From NCBI RefSeq assembly GCF_004135975.1, contig NZ_CP026538.1, positions 2,852,001 through 2,916,000 of the forward strand: 64,000 nt of DNA, in the 5' to 3' direction. A program made the translations under genes and the position numbers. Shown here piece after piece: positions 18,261-27,592 of this stretch. Source of the DNA: Solidesulfovibrio carbinolicus. GTDB taxonomy: Bacteria; Desulfobacterota; Desulfovibrionia; Desulfovibrionales; Desulfovibrionaceae. The first letter of the stretch is position 1. Every line of letters starts with the position of its first letter. The notes beneath the pieces are model-generated. The model had not been told where the DNA came from and did not search any database. It saw nothing but the letters and a program-made list of their open reading frames with translations.

Positions 18261-20516
18261 TCACGTTGTTTCTGTAGACAAAGAGGCCGCGATAACTACA
18301 AGGATGTGAACTATGCTATCGTGTTCTGCCGCAGCAACCGCCCTATCAATTCCTGAATGCGAATACATATTATCATATATATCAGAAGATTTTATTAATA
18401 TTTCCTTTGCAGCATTGTCGAATATCTCTTGCGTTGAGGTCGATTTACTTGAAAACTGCTTAGAAATTAATTCTTTGAGCCAACAAAGTCCTTGATCGTG
18501 TCCAATCATCAGAGAAAATGCTGCAAACCCACATAACCCATGCGCCATGGCAAGCCAATCTTTCCCTTTAACCCCTACTTTAAATGACCACGACAAAAGT
18601 ATCCTTCCAAGTGTTTCAGCTACATCCCCACAACCACGGCTAAGTGCGCTGTTTGCTGATTCAAACAATATTTCCGAAAACTTATAATTTTCAACAAAAA
18701 CCAGAGATTCCTCATCATCTGGAACCGAAGTAAAAGTCGAAATCAACAAAAGAGCATGCTTTTGTAGTTTATCTTTGCTATGCTCATGGCAAGCAGGTGC
18801 ATTCGACACTGCCAACAATACGTCAGTTATTCCGGTTATCCAGTAAATCACATCAAATACAAAGAATGACTTTTCTTTTATTGACGCAATCAGAAGTTCC
18901 TTTTCGATTCGATAAAGTCCATCTGCCCAATTCTCAATGTTTCGTATTATTTGTTGAGCATCAACATTGTCAGCCTGTGCTTTAGCGAGATTATTTGCCA
19001 GCGTAGTAAGTTTAGCACGAAAACTCTGCAAGCTTGTCGACGAATAGTACGGACCAAACGCTTCGCTAAGACTGTTTAACAATGGGGTGCGGGGGACTTT
19101 AAGAAATAACTTAACAAAATAAACAATATTTTTTCTGACACTCTCGGCGGCAAAATGAATATCACCATTCTTTGAATGCAACAATTGAAATGTTATGTCC
19201 GCCAACTGCGCCACTCCTTCTAACGTAACTGGATGATAATCTTCTTTTGAAAATCCTGCACATGCAATAATGGCAATTTTTTGGCTCAATAATACGATGT
19301 CGTTTGGACTTCCAACAGAGAGAACACATTGAGCAGACTGCCCCATAAGCCGCAATCCTTCCATTAAAACATCGGCCATATCGTGAGGAACAACTGCCTG
19401 CACAGCACTCGAAAGATATCCAGCGGCAAGTAGTGCATGAGTTTTTGAAGCACGAGGATTTGAGTAATCAATTGAAAGATACAAACGGACTAAATGCGCA
19501 AGCGCTTTTAATGTTTGCTCAATCTGCCGTTCATCACGCCGCAATATCCCATCTTGTACATGTTGCCGTATACTTTCAAGAATATCATTAATAAGGTCAT
19601 CAGTCGCTAGAGGGTTCTCAACAAGAGAGCTGTCAGCATAAAAGGTTTTCCCCTTCACGGCGATATAAACGGCATTGATATTGACCACAGTTATTAGCGC
19701 GACATTGGAAACATCATGATCCCCAGCTTCTGAATAACGTCGAGCAAACGACATGGCATGCCTGACTGATCTCTTTGTCCCCTCCACCCAGCGGCTATTG
19801 CGATGGAAATAGATTGTACGAGCCAAATCGTGTGCTGACTCTTCTACTTCTGATGCACTCTTGTCACCTCCATTGGCTTCGATGAGAGGTATCGCCCGCT
19901 GAGCCCTAACACCCCATGCACGAAGCTCTCTTTTGGTATCGTCAAGCAATACCATCAGCTGGTTTAACGGATTAATAAGAAACAAAGCCCTTCTGTATGC
20001 ACCAACAAACAATAGCAATACAACAACAGTTGAAAATAATACAAAACACAAAACATATAACGGACGAACTGTACTCACAAACAACGACAAAACCGCAATG
20101 GCGACTGCCACCATAAATGCTATTGCAAACATACTAAGCAATTTAAAATCTGAACTTAACCGCTGGAATAATCCATAAGGCATTCGCTCTACATTGATTT
20201 GCATTGCAAAGAGAACCAGAGACGCAACGATGGCTGTAGCACCTATCAACGCACTACCTACACTTAGAGCAAGATTTTGCAGGCCTTCAGCCACTTTTCC
20301 CGTTGCATGGTATATATCCACCAAGTTCTGAACATTTGGCGAAAAACACAGACTACCTACGAAAATAGCAAGCGCCAATGCCATCAAGACAAAACAAATA
20401 ATCCTGACAAGAGGTTGTTTAAGAAAATTTTCAACGAAATATATACGCTGCCACACCAGTGCAACTTTATAATTAAATGCTCGTTTAAACTTCAAAAATA
20501 AAGGAGTACTCATCAT
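18261..20516 (-). CDS. Unrecognised 751-residue membrane protein in AT-rich island
   Basis: Base composition is far more AT-rich than all neighbours, with A/T-ending codons throughout, so this gene was very likely acquired horizontally. Four N-terminal membrane helices lie at about residues 38-58, 83-108, 127-150 and 152-174. The rest (about 180-740) is a soluble, alpha-helical region without a motif I can name. The second helix and what follows (GATAIVASLVLFAMQINVERMPYGLFQRLSSD) faintly resembles DUF2254-type membrane proteins, but this is only a resemblance. There is no nuclease, ATPase or toxin motif. It stands alone between a 246-nt spacer and ugd. It could be a stand-alone defence or stress protein or cargo of a lost element. 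Confidence 0.8.
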   Translation of the reverse strand: MMSTPLFLKFKRAFNYKVALVWQRIYFVENFLKQPLVRIICFVLMALALAIFVGSLCFSPNVQNLVDIYHATGKVAEGLQNLALSVGSALIGATAIVASLVLFAMQINVERMPYGLFQRLSSDFKLLSMFAIAFMVAVAIAVLSLFVSTVRPLYVLCFVLFSTVVVLLLFVGAYRRALFLINPLNQLMVLLDDTKRELRAWGVRAQRAIPLIEANGGDKSASEVEESAHDLARTIYFHRNSRWVEGTKRSVRHAMSFARRYSEAGDHDVSNVALITVVNINAVYIAVKGKTFYADSSLVENPLATDDLINDILESIRQHVQDGILRRDERQIEQTLKALAHLVRLYLSIDYSNPRASKTHALLAAGYLSSAVQAVVPHDMADVLMEGLRLMGQSAQCVLSVGSPNDIVLLSQKIAIIACAGFSKEDYHPVTLEGVAQLADITFQLLHSKNGDIHFAAESVRKNIVYFVKLFLKVPRTPLLNSLSEAFGPYYSSTSLQSFRAKLTTLANNLAKAQADNVDAQQIIRNIENWADGLYRIEKELLIASIKEKSFFVFDVIYWITGITDVLLAVSNAPACHEHSKDKLQKHALLLISTFTSVPDDEESLVFVENYKFSEILFESANSALSRGCGDVAETLGRILLSWSFKVGVKGKDWLAMAHGLCGFAAFSLMIGHDQGLCWLKELISKQFSSKSTSTQEIFDNAAKEILIKSSDIYDNMYSHSGIDRAVAAAEHDSIVHILVVIAASLSTETT

Positions 20517-20649
20517 ACAACTCTCTAATTTTTAGTTAGTAAATATGCCTCAGAATAAATACTGTACACCCCAATATGTCAACACGAACTACGCAACAAG
20601 CCACCGCCACCATCCCGGGTCGCTAACAGCACACACCTATGCCACTGTC

Positions 20650-20680
20650 AAAAAAAAGAGGGCGGTCGCCCGCCCTCTTT
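20650..20680 (-). terminator. Rho-independent terminator of ugd
   Basis: On the minus strand GAGGGCGG pairs with CCGCCCTC around a four-base loop and is followed by a run of seven or eight T. It lies 26 nt after the ugd stop. The plus strand has a short T tract too, so it may also stop transcripts entering from the island. Confidence 0.88.
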
Positions 20681-20705
20681 AAACCGTCAGAAAACCGATC
20701 GCCAG

Positions 20706-22046
20706 CTACATTTTGGGAGCCGGGCGGCCGATGCAGAAGTAGGCCAGGCCGAGGTCGGCCAACAGCTGCGGGGAGTAGAGGTTGCGGCCGTCGAAGATGA
20801 GCGGCGCCTTGAGCGACTTCTTGATGCGGCCGAAATCCGGGTTGCGGAACTGGTTCCACTCGGTGACCACGGCCAGGCAGTCGGCCTTGTCCAGCACCGC
20901 GTACTGCTCGTCAACCACGGTCAGCAGCTCGTTGCCCTTGAAGTGCTCACGGGTGTTGGGGCCGGCGACGGGGTCAAAAGCCACCACGCGCATGCCGGCG
21001 TCGGTCAGGTCGCGGATCAGCTCAAAGGACGAGGCGTCGCGCACGTCGTCGGTGTTGGCCTTAAACGCCAGACCCCACAAAGCCAGGGTCTTGCCCTTCA
21101 CGCCGCCCTGGGGGGCGAAGTATTCCATGATCCGTTTGCTGAGCACATGCTTCTGACGCTTGTTGACCTCGTCAACAGCGGCCAGCAATTCCGGCTCGAA
21201 GCCGATTTTGCGGGCGGTGTCGATGAGCGCCTTGACGTCCTTGGGGAAGCAGGAGCCGCCGTAGCCCAGGCCCGGGTAGATGAACTGGTAGCCGATGCGG
21301 TGGTCGGAACCGATGCCCATGCGCACGTCGCGCACGTCGGCGCCCACTTTCTCGCAGATGTTGGCGACTTCGTTGATGAACGAAATCTTGGTGGCCAGCA
21401 TGCAGTTGGCGGCGTACTTGGTCATTTCGGCCGAACGAACGCCCATGACGATGACCTTCTCGCGGCTGCGGGCATAGGGGGCGTACAGGGCCTTGAGGAG
21501 TTCGCCAGTGCGGACGTTGTCCGTGCCGACGACCACGCGGTCGGGTTTGAAGAAATCGTTGATGGCGTCGCCTTCCTTGAGGAACTCGGGATTGGACACC
21601 ACGTCGAATTCGATCAATTCGCCGCGCTTTTTGAGCTCTTCGCCGATGAGCTTGCGCACCTCGTCGGCGGTGCCGACCGGGACAGTGGATTTGTCGACGA
21701 CGATCTTGTAGTCTTTCATGTTGGCGCCGATGTCCCGGGCCACCTGATAGACGAAGGACAGGTCGCAGGAGCCATCTTCGCGGGGCGGGGTGCCGACGGT
21801 GATGAACACGAACAGCGCGTTCTCCATGCCTTCGGCGACCTTGGTGGTGAAACGCAGGCGGCCTTCGGCCACGTTGCGCTTGACCAGCTCGTCAAGTCCC
21901 GGTTCGTAGATGTGGACCTTGCCCTGGCGAAGGTTCTCGACGATGGTGGGATTGACGTCCACGCAGCAGACGTCGTTGCCCATCTCGGCAAAACAGGCGG
22001 CGCTCACCAGACCAACGTACCCGGTGCCTACGATACAAAGATTCAT
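20706..22046 (-). CDS. ugd: UDP-glucose 6-dehydrogenase
   Basis: 446 residues. The Rossmann motif [17 protein letters not shown] is at residues 7-23. The central part contains [23 protein letters not shown] and the catalytic cysteine in [10 protein letters not shown] (about residue 260). The C-terminal UDP-binding domain contains [14 protein letters not shown]. It oxidises UDP-glucose to UDP-glucuronate in two NAD-dependent steps, supplying precursors for exopolysaccharide or LPS. It is a single gene with its own terminator. A 234-nt spacer separates it from the divergent pdxJ. Confidence 0.95.
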   Translation of the reverse strand: MNLCIVGTGYVGLVSAACFAEMGNDVCCVDVNPTIVENLRQGKVHIYEPGLDELVKRNVAEGRLRFTTKVAEGMENALFVFITVGTPPREDGSCDLSFVYQVARDIGANMKDYKIVVDKSTVPVGTADEVRKLIGEELKKRGELIEFDVVSNPEFLKEGDAINDFFKPDRVVVGTDNVRTGELLKALYAPYARSREKVIVMGVRSAEMTKYAANCMLATKISFINEVANICEKVGADVRDVRMGIGSDHRIGYQFIYPGLGYGGSCFPKDVKALIDTARKIGFEPELLAAVDEVNKRQKHVLSKRIMEYFAPQGGVKGKTLALWGLAFKANTDDVRDASSFELIRDLTDAGMRVVAFDPVAGPNTREHFKGNELLTVVDEQYAVLDKADCLAVVTEWNQFRNPDFGRIKKSLKAPLIFDGRNLYSPQLLADLGLAYFCIGRPAPKM

Positions 22047-22280
22047 ACCTATATCTCGTTGTTAGGGTTGCCCCCGCCGGCTCGAAGGGCGGGCGGGGAA
22101 CGGGGCGGAAGAATATCTGCGCATGGCGGCAGGGCCCCGTCATCGAAGAAAGTTGTTCGCACTTACGGATTCGTCGGACCTTTGTCAACAATTCACGGCC
22201 CGCTCCACCCCGTTTCCGTCGGTTGCCACCCATTTGTAAAACGCTTACCCTTCCTTGACACTGTCTTTAAGGAGCGCGTC

Positions 22281-23006
22281 ATGCCCTTGCTTGCGGTCAA
22301 CGTCGATCATGTGGCCACCATCCGCCAGGCCCGGCTGGCCAAAAGCCCGGACCCCGTGGCCGCCGCCGCCCTGGCCGAACTCGGCGGCGCGCGCGCCATC
22401 ATCGTGCACCTGCGCGAGGATCGCCGCCACATCGGCGACCGCGACGTCCATGTGCTGCGCGAGACCATCAAAACCCGGCTGCACCTGGAAATGGCCGCCA
22501 CCGAAGAGATGCTCGGCATAGCGCTTAAGCGCAAGCCCGACATGGTCTGTCTGGTGCCGGAAAAACGCCAGGAGCTGACCACCGAGGGCGGCCTTGGCGT
22601 GGCCGGCCGCGAAGCTGAACTGACCGCCTACGTGGCCAAACTGGACGAGGCCGGCATTCCCACGAGCTTGTTTATTGATCCCGACCCGCGCCAGATCGAG
22701 GCGAGCAAAGCCGTGGGCGCGGCTTACGTCGAACTGCACACCGGGGCCTTTGCCGACGCCGCCACCCCGGCCGCCCGGCAAAAGGAACTCGACCGGCTGC
22801 TGGCCGCCATCCCCCTGGCCAAGAGCCAGGGGCTTGGCGTCAACCTCGGCCACGGCCTGGACTACGACAATATCCATGCCTTCAAGGACACGCCGGGGGT
22901 CAGCGAGTATTCCATCGGCCACAGCATCGTGGCCCGGGCCGTGCTGACCGGCATGGTGGAGGCCGTCTCCACCATGTGCGCCATCATCGACGGGTTTCCC
23001 GACTAG
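22281..23006 (+). CDS. pdxJ: Pyridoxine 5'-phosphate synthase
   Basis: 241 residues from the ATG at 22281 with AAGGAG seven bases upstream. The frame is open far upstream, antisense to ugd, but without RBS or conservation. Motifs: N-terminal [21 protein letters not shown] with catalytic His/Arg, and [14 protein letters not shown] with the second catalytic His. PdxJ joins 1-deoxyxylulose 5-phosphate and 3-amino-2-oxopropyl phosphate to give pyridoxine 5'-phosphate, the last ring-forming step of DXP-dependent vitamin B6 synthesis. Its TAG stop is at the edge of a MITE-like repeat. pdxJ-acpS is a common gene pair. Confidence 0.95.
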   Translation: MPLLAVNVDHVATIRQARLAKSPDPVAAAALAELGGARAIIVHLREDRRHIGDRDVHVLRETIKTRLHLEMAATEEMLGIALKRKPDMVCLVPEKRQELTTEGGLGVAGREAELTAYVAKLDEAGIPTSLFIDPDPRQIEASKAVGAAYVELHTGAFADAATPAARQKELDRLLAAIPLAKSQGLGVNLGHGLDYDNIHAFKDTPGVSEYSIGHSIVARAVLTGMVEAVSTMCAIIDGFPD

Positions 23007-23109
23007 TGTCGCCTCCCTTAAAAAATACGATAGTATTTTTAAGAAAAACAAATGGTTTTAGCATGTTGACTACAAAACACCATATGCGCTTTTCGCGGAC
23101 GCGACACTA
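23004..23109 (+). mobile_element. MITE-like repeat, copy 1 (in pdxJ-acpS junction)
   Basis: 106 bp bounded by inverted ends TAGTGTCGC and GCGACACTA, with CTAG on both outer sides. An internal A/T palindrome (about 23017-23043) can form a hairpin. A second copy, about 90 % identical by eye and in opposite orientation, lies at 59361-59467. It has no coding capacity. Small size, inverted ends and two copies at unrelated loci mark it as a non-autonomous transposable element. It starts on the pdxJ stop codon and ends 7 nt before the acpS start. Confidence 0.8.
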
Positions 23110-23116
23110 GCCGCCC

Positions 23117-23488
23117 ATGATCCGGGGGCTTGGCATCGACGTGGTGGAACTCGATCGCATCGAGGCCGCCCTGGCCCGCTTCGGCGCGCGGTTTCTGGCC
23201 CGCATCCTGACGCCGGCCGAACGGGCCGCCCTGCCCCCGATACCGCTCACCCGCACGGCCGGGCTGTTCGCCGCCAAGGAAGCCGCCGCCAAGGCCCTGG
23301 GCACGGGCTTTGCCCAGGGCGTGGCCTTCCATACCCTGGAGATTCTCTCCGACGCCGCCGGCCGCCCGGCCTTGACGCTCCACGGCCCGGCCCTGACCAG
23401 GGCCGAGGTTCTCGGCGCGACGTCCTGGCACGTGAGCATCAGCCACAGCCGCGACACCGCCGCCGCCGTGGTGGTGCTCGAAGGTTGA
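23117..23488 (+). CDS. acpS: Holo-[acyl-carrier-protein] synthase
   Basis: 123 residues. GIDVVELDRIEAAL at the N-terminus carries the Mg-binding Asp, and FAAKEAAAKALGTGF carries the catalytic Glu/Lys; SISHSRDTAAAVVV closes the fold. It transfers phosphopantetheine from CoA to a serine of apo-ACP, enabling fatty acid synthesis. No clear Shine-Dalgarno sequence precedes the ATG. The 106-bp MITE copy fills the space between pdxJ and this start, so translation may depend on a changed leader. It converges with the aldo/keto reductase gene. Confidence 0.93.
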   Translation: MIRGLGIDVVELDRIEAALARFGARFLARILTPAERAALPPIPLTRTAGLFAAKEAAAKALGTGFAQGVAFHTLEILSDAAGRPALTLHGPALTRAEVLGATSWHVSISHSRDTAAAVVVLEG

Positions 23489-23548
23489 CCCGGCGGTCCG
23501 GCGGCCACCTGCTCGCATACCCCGACTCGCGGCAATCCCTCTCAACCG

Positions 23549-24772
23549 TCACGCCAAAATCGACGTCGCGTCCTGAACAATAGAGGCGATGGCCAGCCCG
23601 CGCGGACAGGCCGCCTGGGCCGGGGAGAAATCCATGGAGCCAAGCTTTGTGCGCACGCTCTCGGGCAGGCTGGCAAAAAGCTCCCGGGCGATGCCCCGTT
23701 CACCATAGTCGCGGTAATACATCATGGCCCGCATGACGTCGGCCACAGGCACGGCTCCACCCATGGCCGCGCCGCAGATGGACGAACACCCGGCGCAGTA
23801 GTCGCCGCAGGTGGCCTCGGCAAAGCGGCGCAGGGACTTGATATCCTCGCCGGCCAGGGCCGTGCGGTCCCGGGCGGCGGCCACGTTGGCCCCGAGGATG
23901 GTGAGATTGGGCATTTGCGAGCAGATGGAGGCGATGTCGGGATTGTTCCAGACCGCCTTCAACTTGGCCTGCTTGTCGGTGAAGCCCTTTTCCAGGAACC
24001 GGCCGGCCATGTCGAGTTCGGCCGGGCTGTCGGATTTGACCGGCCCGCCGCCCTGGGTCTTCATGGCTACGACCCCGATACCGGCCTTTTTACAGGCGGC
24101 AAGGGCCTGGCGCATCTTGGCCTCATGCATGAGGCGGAAGTTGTAGGAGATCATGCAGGCGTCGATCCAATCCAAGCCGGCCGCGCCCTGCAGACAGTCT
24201 TCCATGTTATTGTGGGTGCTAAAGCCGAAGTTCTTGATCTTGCCGGCCTTTTTGGCCTTGGCCGCCCAGTCCTTGAGCTGGCCGTCGAGCTCGGCCGGCG
24301 ACGAGATGGCGTGGATGTAGAAAAGCTCCACATGGTTGGTCTTGAGCCGGGCCAGGGCGGCGTCCAGGCGTTCGTCGAAGTTGCCGCCCTTGGGCGTGAG
24401 CTTGGTGGTCAGGACGATCTGGCCCCGCGCCTCGGGATTGCGGGCGAAAAATCGGCCAAACCCTTCCTCGGACAGGCCGTTGCCGTAGGCCTCGGCCGTG
24501 TCCCAGAAGTTGATGCCCCAGGCCAGGGCCTGCTTGAGGAGCAGTTGGTTGTTGACCGTGTCGAACATGCCGCCAAGGTTTAAAATCGAAACCTCCAGCC
24601 CGGTCTTGCCCAGCATCCGCCGGGGCATGGCCGCGCCGCCGGCCTCGGACTTTTCCTCGGCCGCCGCGGCCGCCGTCGGCAACGCGCCAAGACCGGCCAC
24701 GGCCAGTCCACCTACGCCCAGGGTCTTCATGAGCTCGCGCCGGGTCAAACCGGCCTGACGGTCTTTTGCCAT
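23549..24772 (-). CDS. Exported aldo/keto reductase with C-terminal cysteine cluster
   Basis: 407 residues from the ATG at 24772 (AAGGAGG five to six bases upstream, overlapping the end of the polyferredoxin gene). An N-terminal twin-arginine signal (LTRRELMKTLGVGGLAVAG) predicts Tat export or membrane anchoring. The aldo/keto reductase barrel follows, with the tetrad D91, Y96, K124, H154 (NFWDTAEAYG, LTTKLTP, FYIHAI). The C-terminus carries C-x3-C-x2-C-x3-C (residues 322-333, TCGDYCAGCSSIC), suited to an Fe-S cluster. Normal AKRs are cytoplasmic NADPH enzymes. Export plus cysteines and the ferredoxin neighbour suggest electrons come from Fe-S proteins instead. The substrate is unknown. Confidence 0.87.
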   Translation of the reverse strand: MAKDRQAGLTRRELMKTLGVGGLAVAGLGALPTAAAAAEEKSEAGGAAMPRRMLGKTGLEVSILNLGGMFDTVNNQLLLKQALAWGINFWDTAEAYGNGLSEEGFGRFFARNPEARGQIVLTTKLTPKGGNFDERLDAALARLKTNHVELFYIHAISSPAELDGQLKDWAAKAKKAGKIKNFGFSTHNNMEDCLQGAAGLDWIDACMISYNFRLMHEAKMRQALAACKKAGIGVVAMKTQGGGPVKSDSPAELDMAGRFLEKGFTDKQAKLKAVWNNPDIASICSQMPNLTILGANVAAARDRTALAGEDIKSLRRFAEATCGDYCAGCSSICGAAMGGAVPVADVMRAMMYYRDYGERGIARELFASLPESVRTKLGSMDFSPAQAACPRGLAIASIVQDATSILA

Positions 24773-24786
24773 GGGAAACCTCCTTG

Positions 24787-26526
24787 TCAGGCCAGCATGC
24801 GGCCAGGACCTGAGCGGGACTCGTTTTCGCTGGTGACGCGTATGGCCCGAAGGCCGGAAACCGGACACTCGTGTTCGCACATGCCGCAGCCCACGCACCG
24901 GGCCGGATCCACATGGGGCTGCATCAGATGGATAAGCACCTCGACCTCGCGCCCGGAGGCGGCTCCGGGCAGAGCGGCGGCCAAGGCCAGCTCGGCCCCG
25001 CCGCCGCCGACCAGCCGCACCGGGTTGGCCTCGGGCGCGCCAAGGAGCCGAACGTAATAGTCGCCGCTAGCCGCATTGCCGGACACGGCCAAGGGCCGGG
25101 CCAGGGCCAGGGTCGAGCCTCGCACGCCGGCCAGGGGCAGCCGGCCGCCGCGCACCGGCTCGAAGACCTCGCGCACGAAGATGGCCTTGGGACTGACCGG
25201 GCAGACTTCCTGGCAGACGATGCACGGCCGGCCCATGGCCCAGGGCAGGCAGCGGGTACGGTCAACAAAGGCCGTGCCCAGGCGGAGAGGGCCGGCGGCG
25301 GCATGGTCGCCCTGGCCGAGTTTTTCCTGAAGCGTGAGCGGCCGGATGGCCGCCGTGGGGCAGACCTGGCCGCAGGCGATGCAGTTTGGCTGGCAGCCCG
25401 AGCGGCCCAGGCGGTAGTTGAGGATCGGCGTCCACAGCCCGATGAGTCCGGCTGTCGTGACCGAGGGCTGGATGATGTTGGACGGACAGACCCGCAGGCA
25501 CTGGCCGCAGCGAATGCAGCGGGCCAGGAAGCGCTCTTCGTCCAGGGAACCGGGCGGCCGGATGAGCGAGGGCGAGCGCCCCAGGCCGGCGGCGTCCTCC
25601 ACCCGCCACAGCGGCGCGCTCATGGCTCCGGCCGCGCCAGCGGCCAGGAGCGTGACCGCGCCGCGCCGGGAAAAATCGGGCAGGGCCGTTTCCCCGGCGG
25701 CCGAAGCCCGGCCGGCAAAGCCGATGCGCCCCGAGGGACAGCGGTCCAGGCAGTTGCAACACAACAAGCACTCGCTGACGACAAGGGTCCCGGACGGCCG
25801 GCAGCCGCCCTCGCAGTGGGACTCGCACAAGCGGCAGTCGCCGCAGGTCTTGTCCGTGGCCTTGCCGATGCGCCAAGGGGCAACCCGGGCGGCCAGGCCG
25901 AAAAGCGCCCCCAGGGGGCAGATGAACCGGCAGAAAAACCGGGGGCGCACGGCGTTTAACGCCAGGATGGCCAAGAACATAAGTCCGATCCACCACACGC
26001 CTTCGTAGTGCCGGGGCGCGTCGTGGACGACGCCCACGCCCGGGTCGGCCAGGGGGAGCAAGGCCAGGTTAACGCTGCGAAACACCAGCGGCAACGGGTC
26101 GAGAAGTCCGGTTTGCAAGCCGCCCAAGGCGGCGCAGCCCAGGAAAAAGGCCAATAAGGCGTATTTGACGGCCTGGGCGCGGCCGGGATGGTTGTCCTCG
26201 GCCCGGTCCTTGGCTGCGCGCCCCAGCCGGGCCAGCCAGCCTGTCATCTGGTTGAGCGTCCCCAGGGGACAGGCAAAGCCGCAGAAAAAGCGGCCGATAA
26301 AAAACGTCAGGGCCAGCACGCCGAGGCCCCACAGCAAGGGGGCGTAGAGCGTATGCGTGGCCAGCATGGTCCCCAGGGCGGTCAGCGGGTCCAGGGACAG
26401 CAGCCAGTTGATGGGCCAGCCGCGCAGTTGCAGAAAGCCGCCCCCCACCGTGGCCACGAGGCAAAACCAGACAAACAGGAGCAGAAAAAAGCCTTGGCTG
26501 ACCCGGCGGGCGACGACGATGCGCAT
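24787..26526 (-). CDS. Membrane polyferredoxin, NapH-like plus NapG/MauM-like fusion
   Basis: 579 residues. The N-terminal half has membrane helices at about residues 10-30, 65-80, 122-140 and 178-193 and two NapH-type CxxxCP motifs (CGFACPLG at 82-89, CRFICPLG at 199-206). Cysteine-rich ferredoxin motifs follow at 228-263. Residues 285-305 (FSRRGAVTLLAAGAAG...) look like an internal twin-arginine signal. After it come NapG/MauM-type ferredoxin motifs (CIRCGQCLRVCP, CQPNCIACGQVCP, CLPWAMGRPCIVCQEVCP, CVGCGMCEHECP). It probably carries electrons between the quinone pool or cytoplasmic donors and periplasmic acceptors. The operon is 27589-28629, DUF362, this gene, then the aldo/keto reductase. 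Confidence 0.88.
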   Translation of the reverse strand: MRIVVARRVSQGFFLLLFVWFCLVATVGGGFLQLRGWPINWLLSLDPLTALGTMLATHTLYAPLLWGLGVLALTFFIGRFFCGFACPLGTLNQMTGWLARLGRAAKDRAEDNHPGRAQAVKYALLAFFLGCAALGGLQTGLLDPLPLVFRSVNLALLPLADPGVGVVHDAPRHYEGVWWIGLMFLAILALNAVRPRFFCRFICPLGALFGLAARVAPWRIGKATDKTCGDCRLCESHCEGGCRPSGTLVVSECLLCCNCLDRCPSGRIGFAGRASAAGETALPDFSRRGAVTLLAAGAAGAMSAPLWRVEDAAGLGRSPSLIRPPGSLDEERFLARCIRCGQCLRVCPSNIIQPSVTTAGLIGLWTPILNYRLGRSGCQPNCIACGQVCPTAAIRPLTLQEKLGQGDHAAAGPLRLGTAFVDRTRCLPWAMGRPCIVCQEVCPVSPKAIFVREVFEPVRGGRLPLAGVRGSTLALARPLAVSGNAASGDYYVRLLGAPEANPVRLVGGGGAELALAAALPGAASGREVEVLIHLMQPHVDPARCVGCGMCEHECPVSGLRAIRVTSENESRSGPGRMLA

Positions 26527-26530
26527 GGCC

Positions 26531-27592
26531 CTACCCTGCCGCCTTGTCGAGGGAGAGCGTCACCGGGGCCAGGGAGGCTACGTCCATGGTGCCCACCCCG
26601 GCTGCCTGGGCCAGGGCCAGATAGGGCAGATCGACCGGCGTTCGCCCGAGCAGGGCCACGCCCAGGGTGTCGGCGGCCACGGGGTCGGCGGAAAAGATCA
26701 TCGTGTTGGTAGCCTTGAGATCGGCCAGGGAGCCGCCGGTGGGGCCGTTGGCCATCATGGCGCTCACGCCGTCAAGCACGACCAGCGTCGGGCGCAGGAG
26801 CTGGCCCAGCTCGGCGATGACGCCGTTTATGTCCTGGTGGAAAATGTTTCGCCGCCCGCCAAGGAGTCCATAGAAGTTTTTGAGGCTCATGGAGGCCCCG
26901 GCCCGCTGGTGGTCCTTGACCGGCGAGAGCGCGATGACCTTGGTGACGCCGGCAAAAGCCCCGGCCAGGACCGGCCAGTCCGTCAGGAGCCGGCCGCCGG
27001 GCAGGGTCAGGGGTGAAAACAGGGCCGGCCGCGGCAGGAGGATGGTCGCGCCGCAGCTGCGCGCCGCGCCGGCCAGCCCCGAGACCTCGAAACAGCTTTC
27101 CGGGCTGTTGATGGGATTGTCGGTGACGACCACCCGGGCCGCCCCGGCCGCCCGGCAGGCCTCCACGGCGGCGGCGAGCAAATCCGGGTGGGTTGTGGCC
27201 CCGAGGATGGCCGGCGAGGCAAAAGCGGCGTTGACCTTGAGCAGCACCACGTCGCCCCGGGAGACGAAGGCCTCCATGCCGCCCAGGGCCTTGACGCCAA
27301 GGGCGAACATGGCCCGACGGTCCGCGCCGTGGACCGTAGCCAGCCGGGGCTGGCCGGCCGGCGGCGGCGCGGCGCGGAAATCGCCCAGCCCGGCCAGCAC
27401 CTTGCCCCCGGCGACGCCCGCCGGCCCCTTGGGGTCGTACAGGGCCGCGCCAAGGCCCCCGGCGGCCACGGCCAGGATCGACGCCCCGGCCAGCCGGCGC
27501 AGGAATTGCCGGCGATCAAGGTCCGCAGGCCGGCCCGACGAGTCAGGGCTGGAACCGTCGCCAGGGACGCCGGGCTTTTGGGACAGCGTCAT
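26531..27592 (-). CDS. DUF362-family protein with Tat signal
   Basis: 353 residues. The twin-arginine leader LDRRQFLRRLAGASILAVAAGG lies at about residues 25-46. The body is the DUF362 domain (about 70-340), including VLLKVNAAFASPAILGATTHPDLLAAAVEACRAAGA and VIALSPVKDHQRAGASMSLKNFYGL. DUF362 proteins are uncharacterised and often occur beside ferredoxins. This one has no ferredoxin motif of its own, leaving Fe-S chemistry to the polyferredoxin 4 nt downstream. Its start overlaps the stop of the preceding gene by 4 nt. Confidence 0.85.
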   Translation of the reverse strand: MTLSQKPGVPGDGSSPDSSGRPADLDRRQFLRRLAGASILAVAAGGLGAALYDPKGPAGVAGGKVLAGLGDFRAAPPPAGQPRLATVHGADRRAMFALGVKALGGMEAFVSRGDVVLLKVNAAFASPAILGATTHPDLLAAAVEACRAAGAARVVVTDNPINSPESCFEVSGLAGAARSCGATILLPRPALFSPLTLPGGRLLTDWPVLAGAFAGVTKVIALSPVKDHQRAGASMSLKNFYGLLGGRRNIFHQDINGVIAELGQLLRPTLVVLDGVSAMMANGPTGGSLADLKATNTMIFSADPVAADTLGVALLGRTPVDLPYLALAQAAGVGTMDVASLAPVTLSLDKAAG

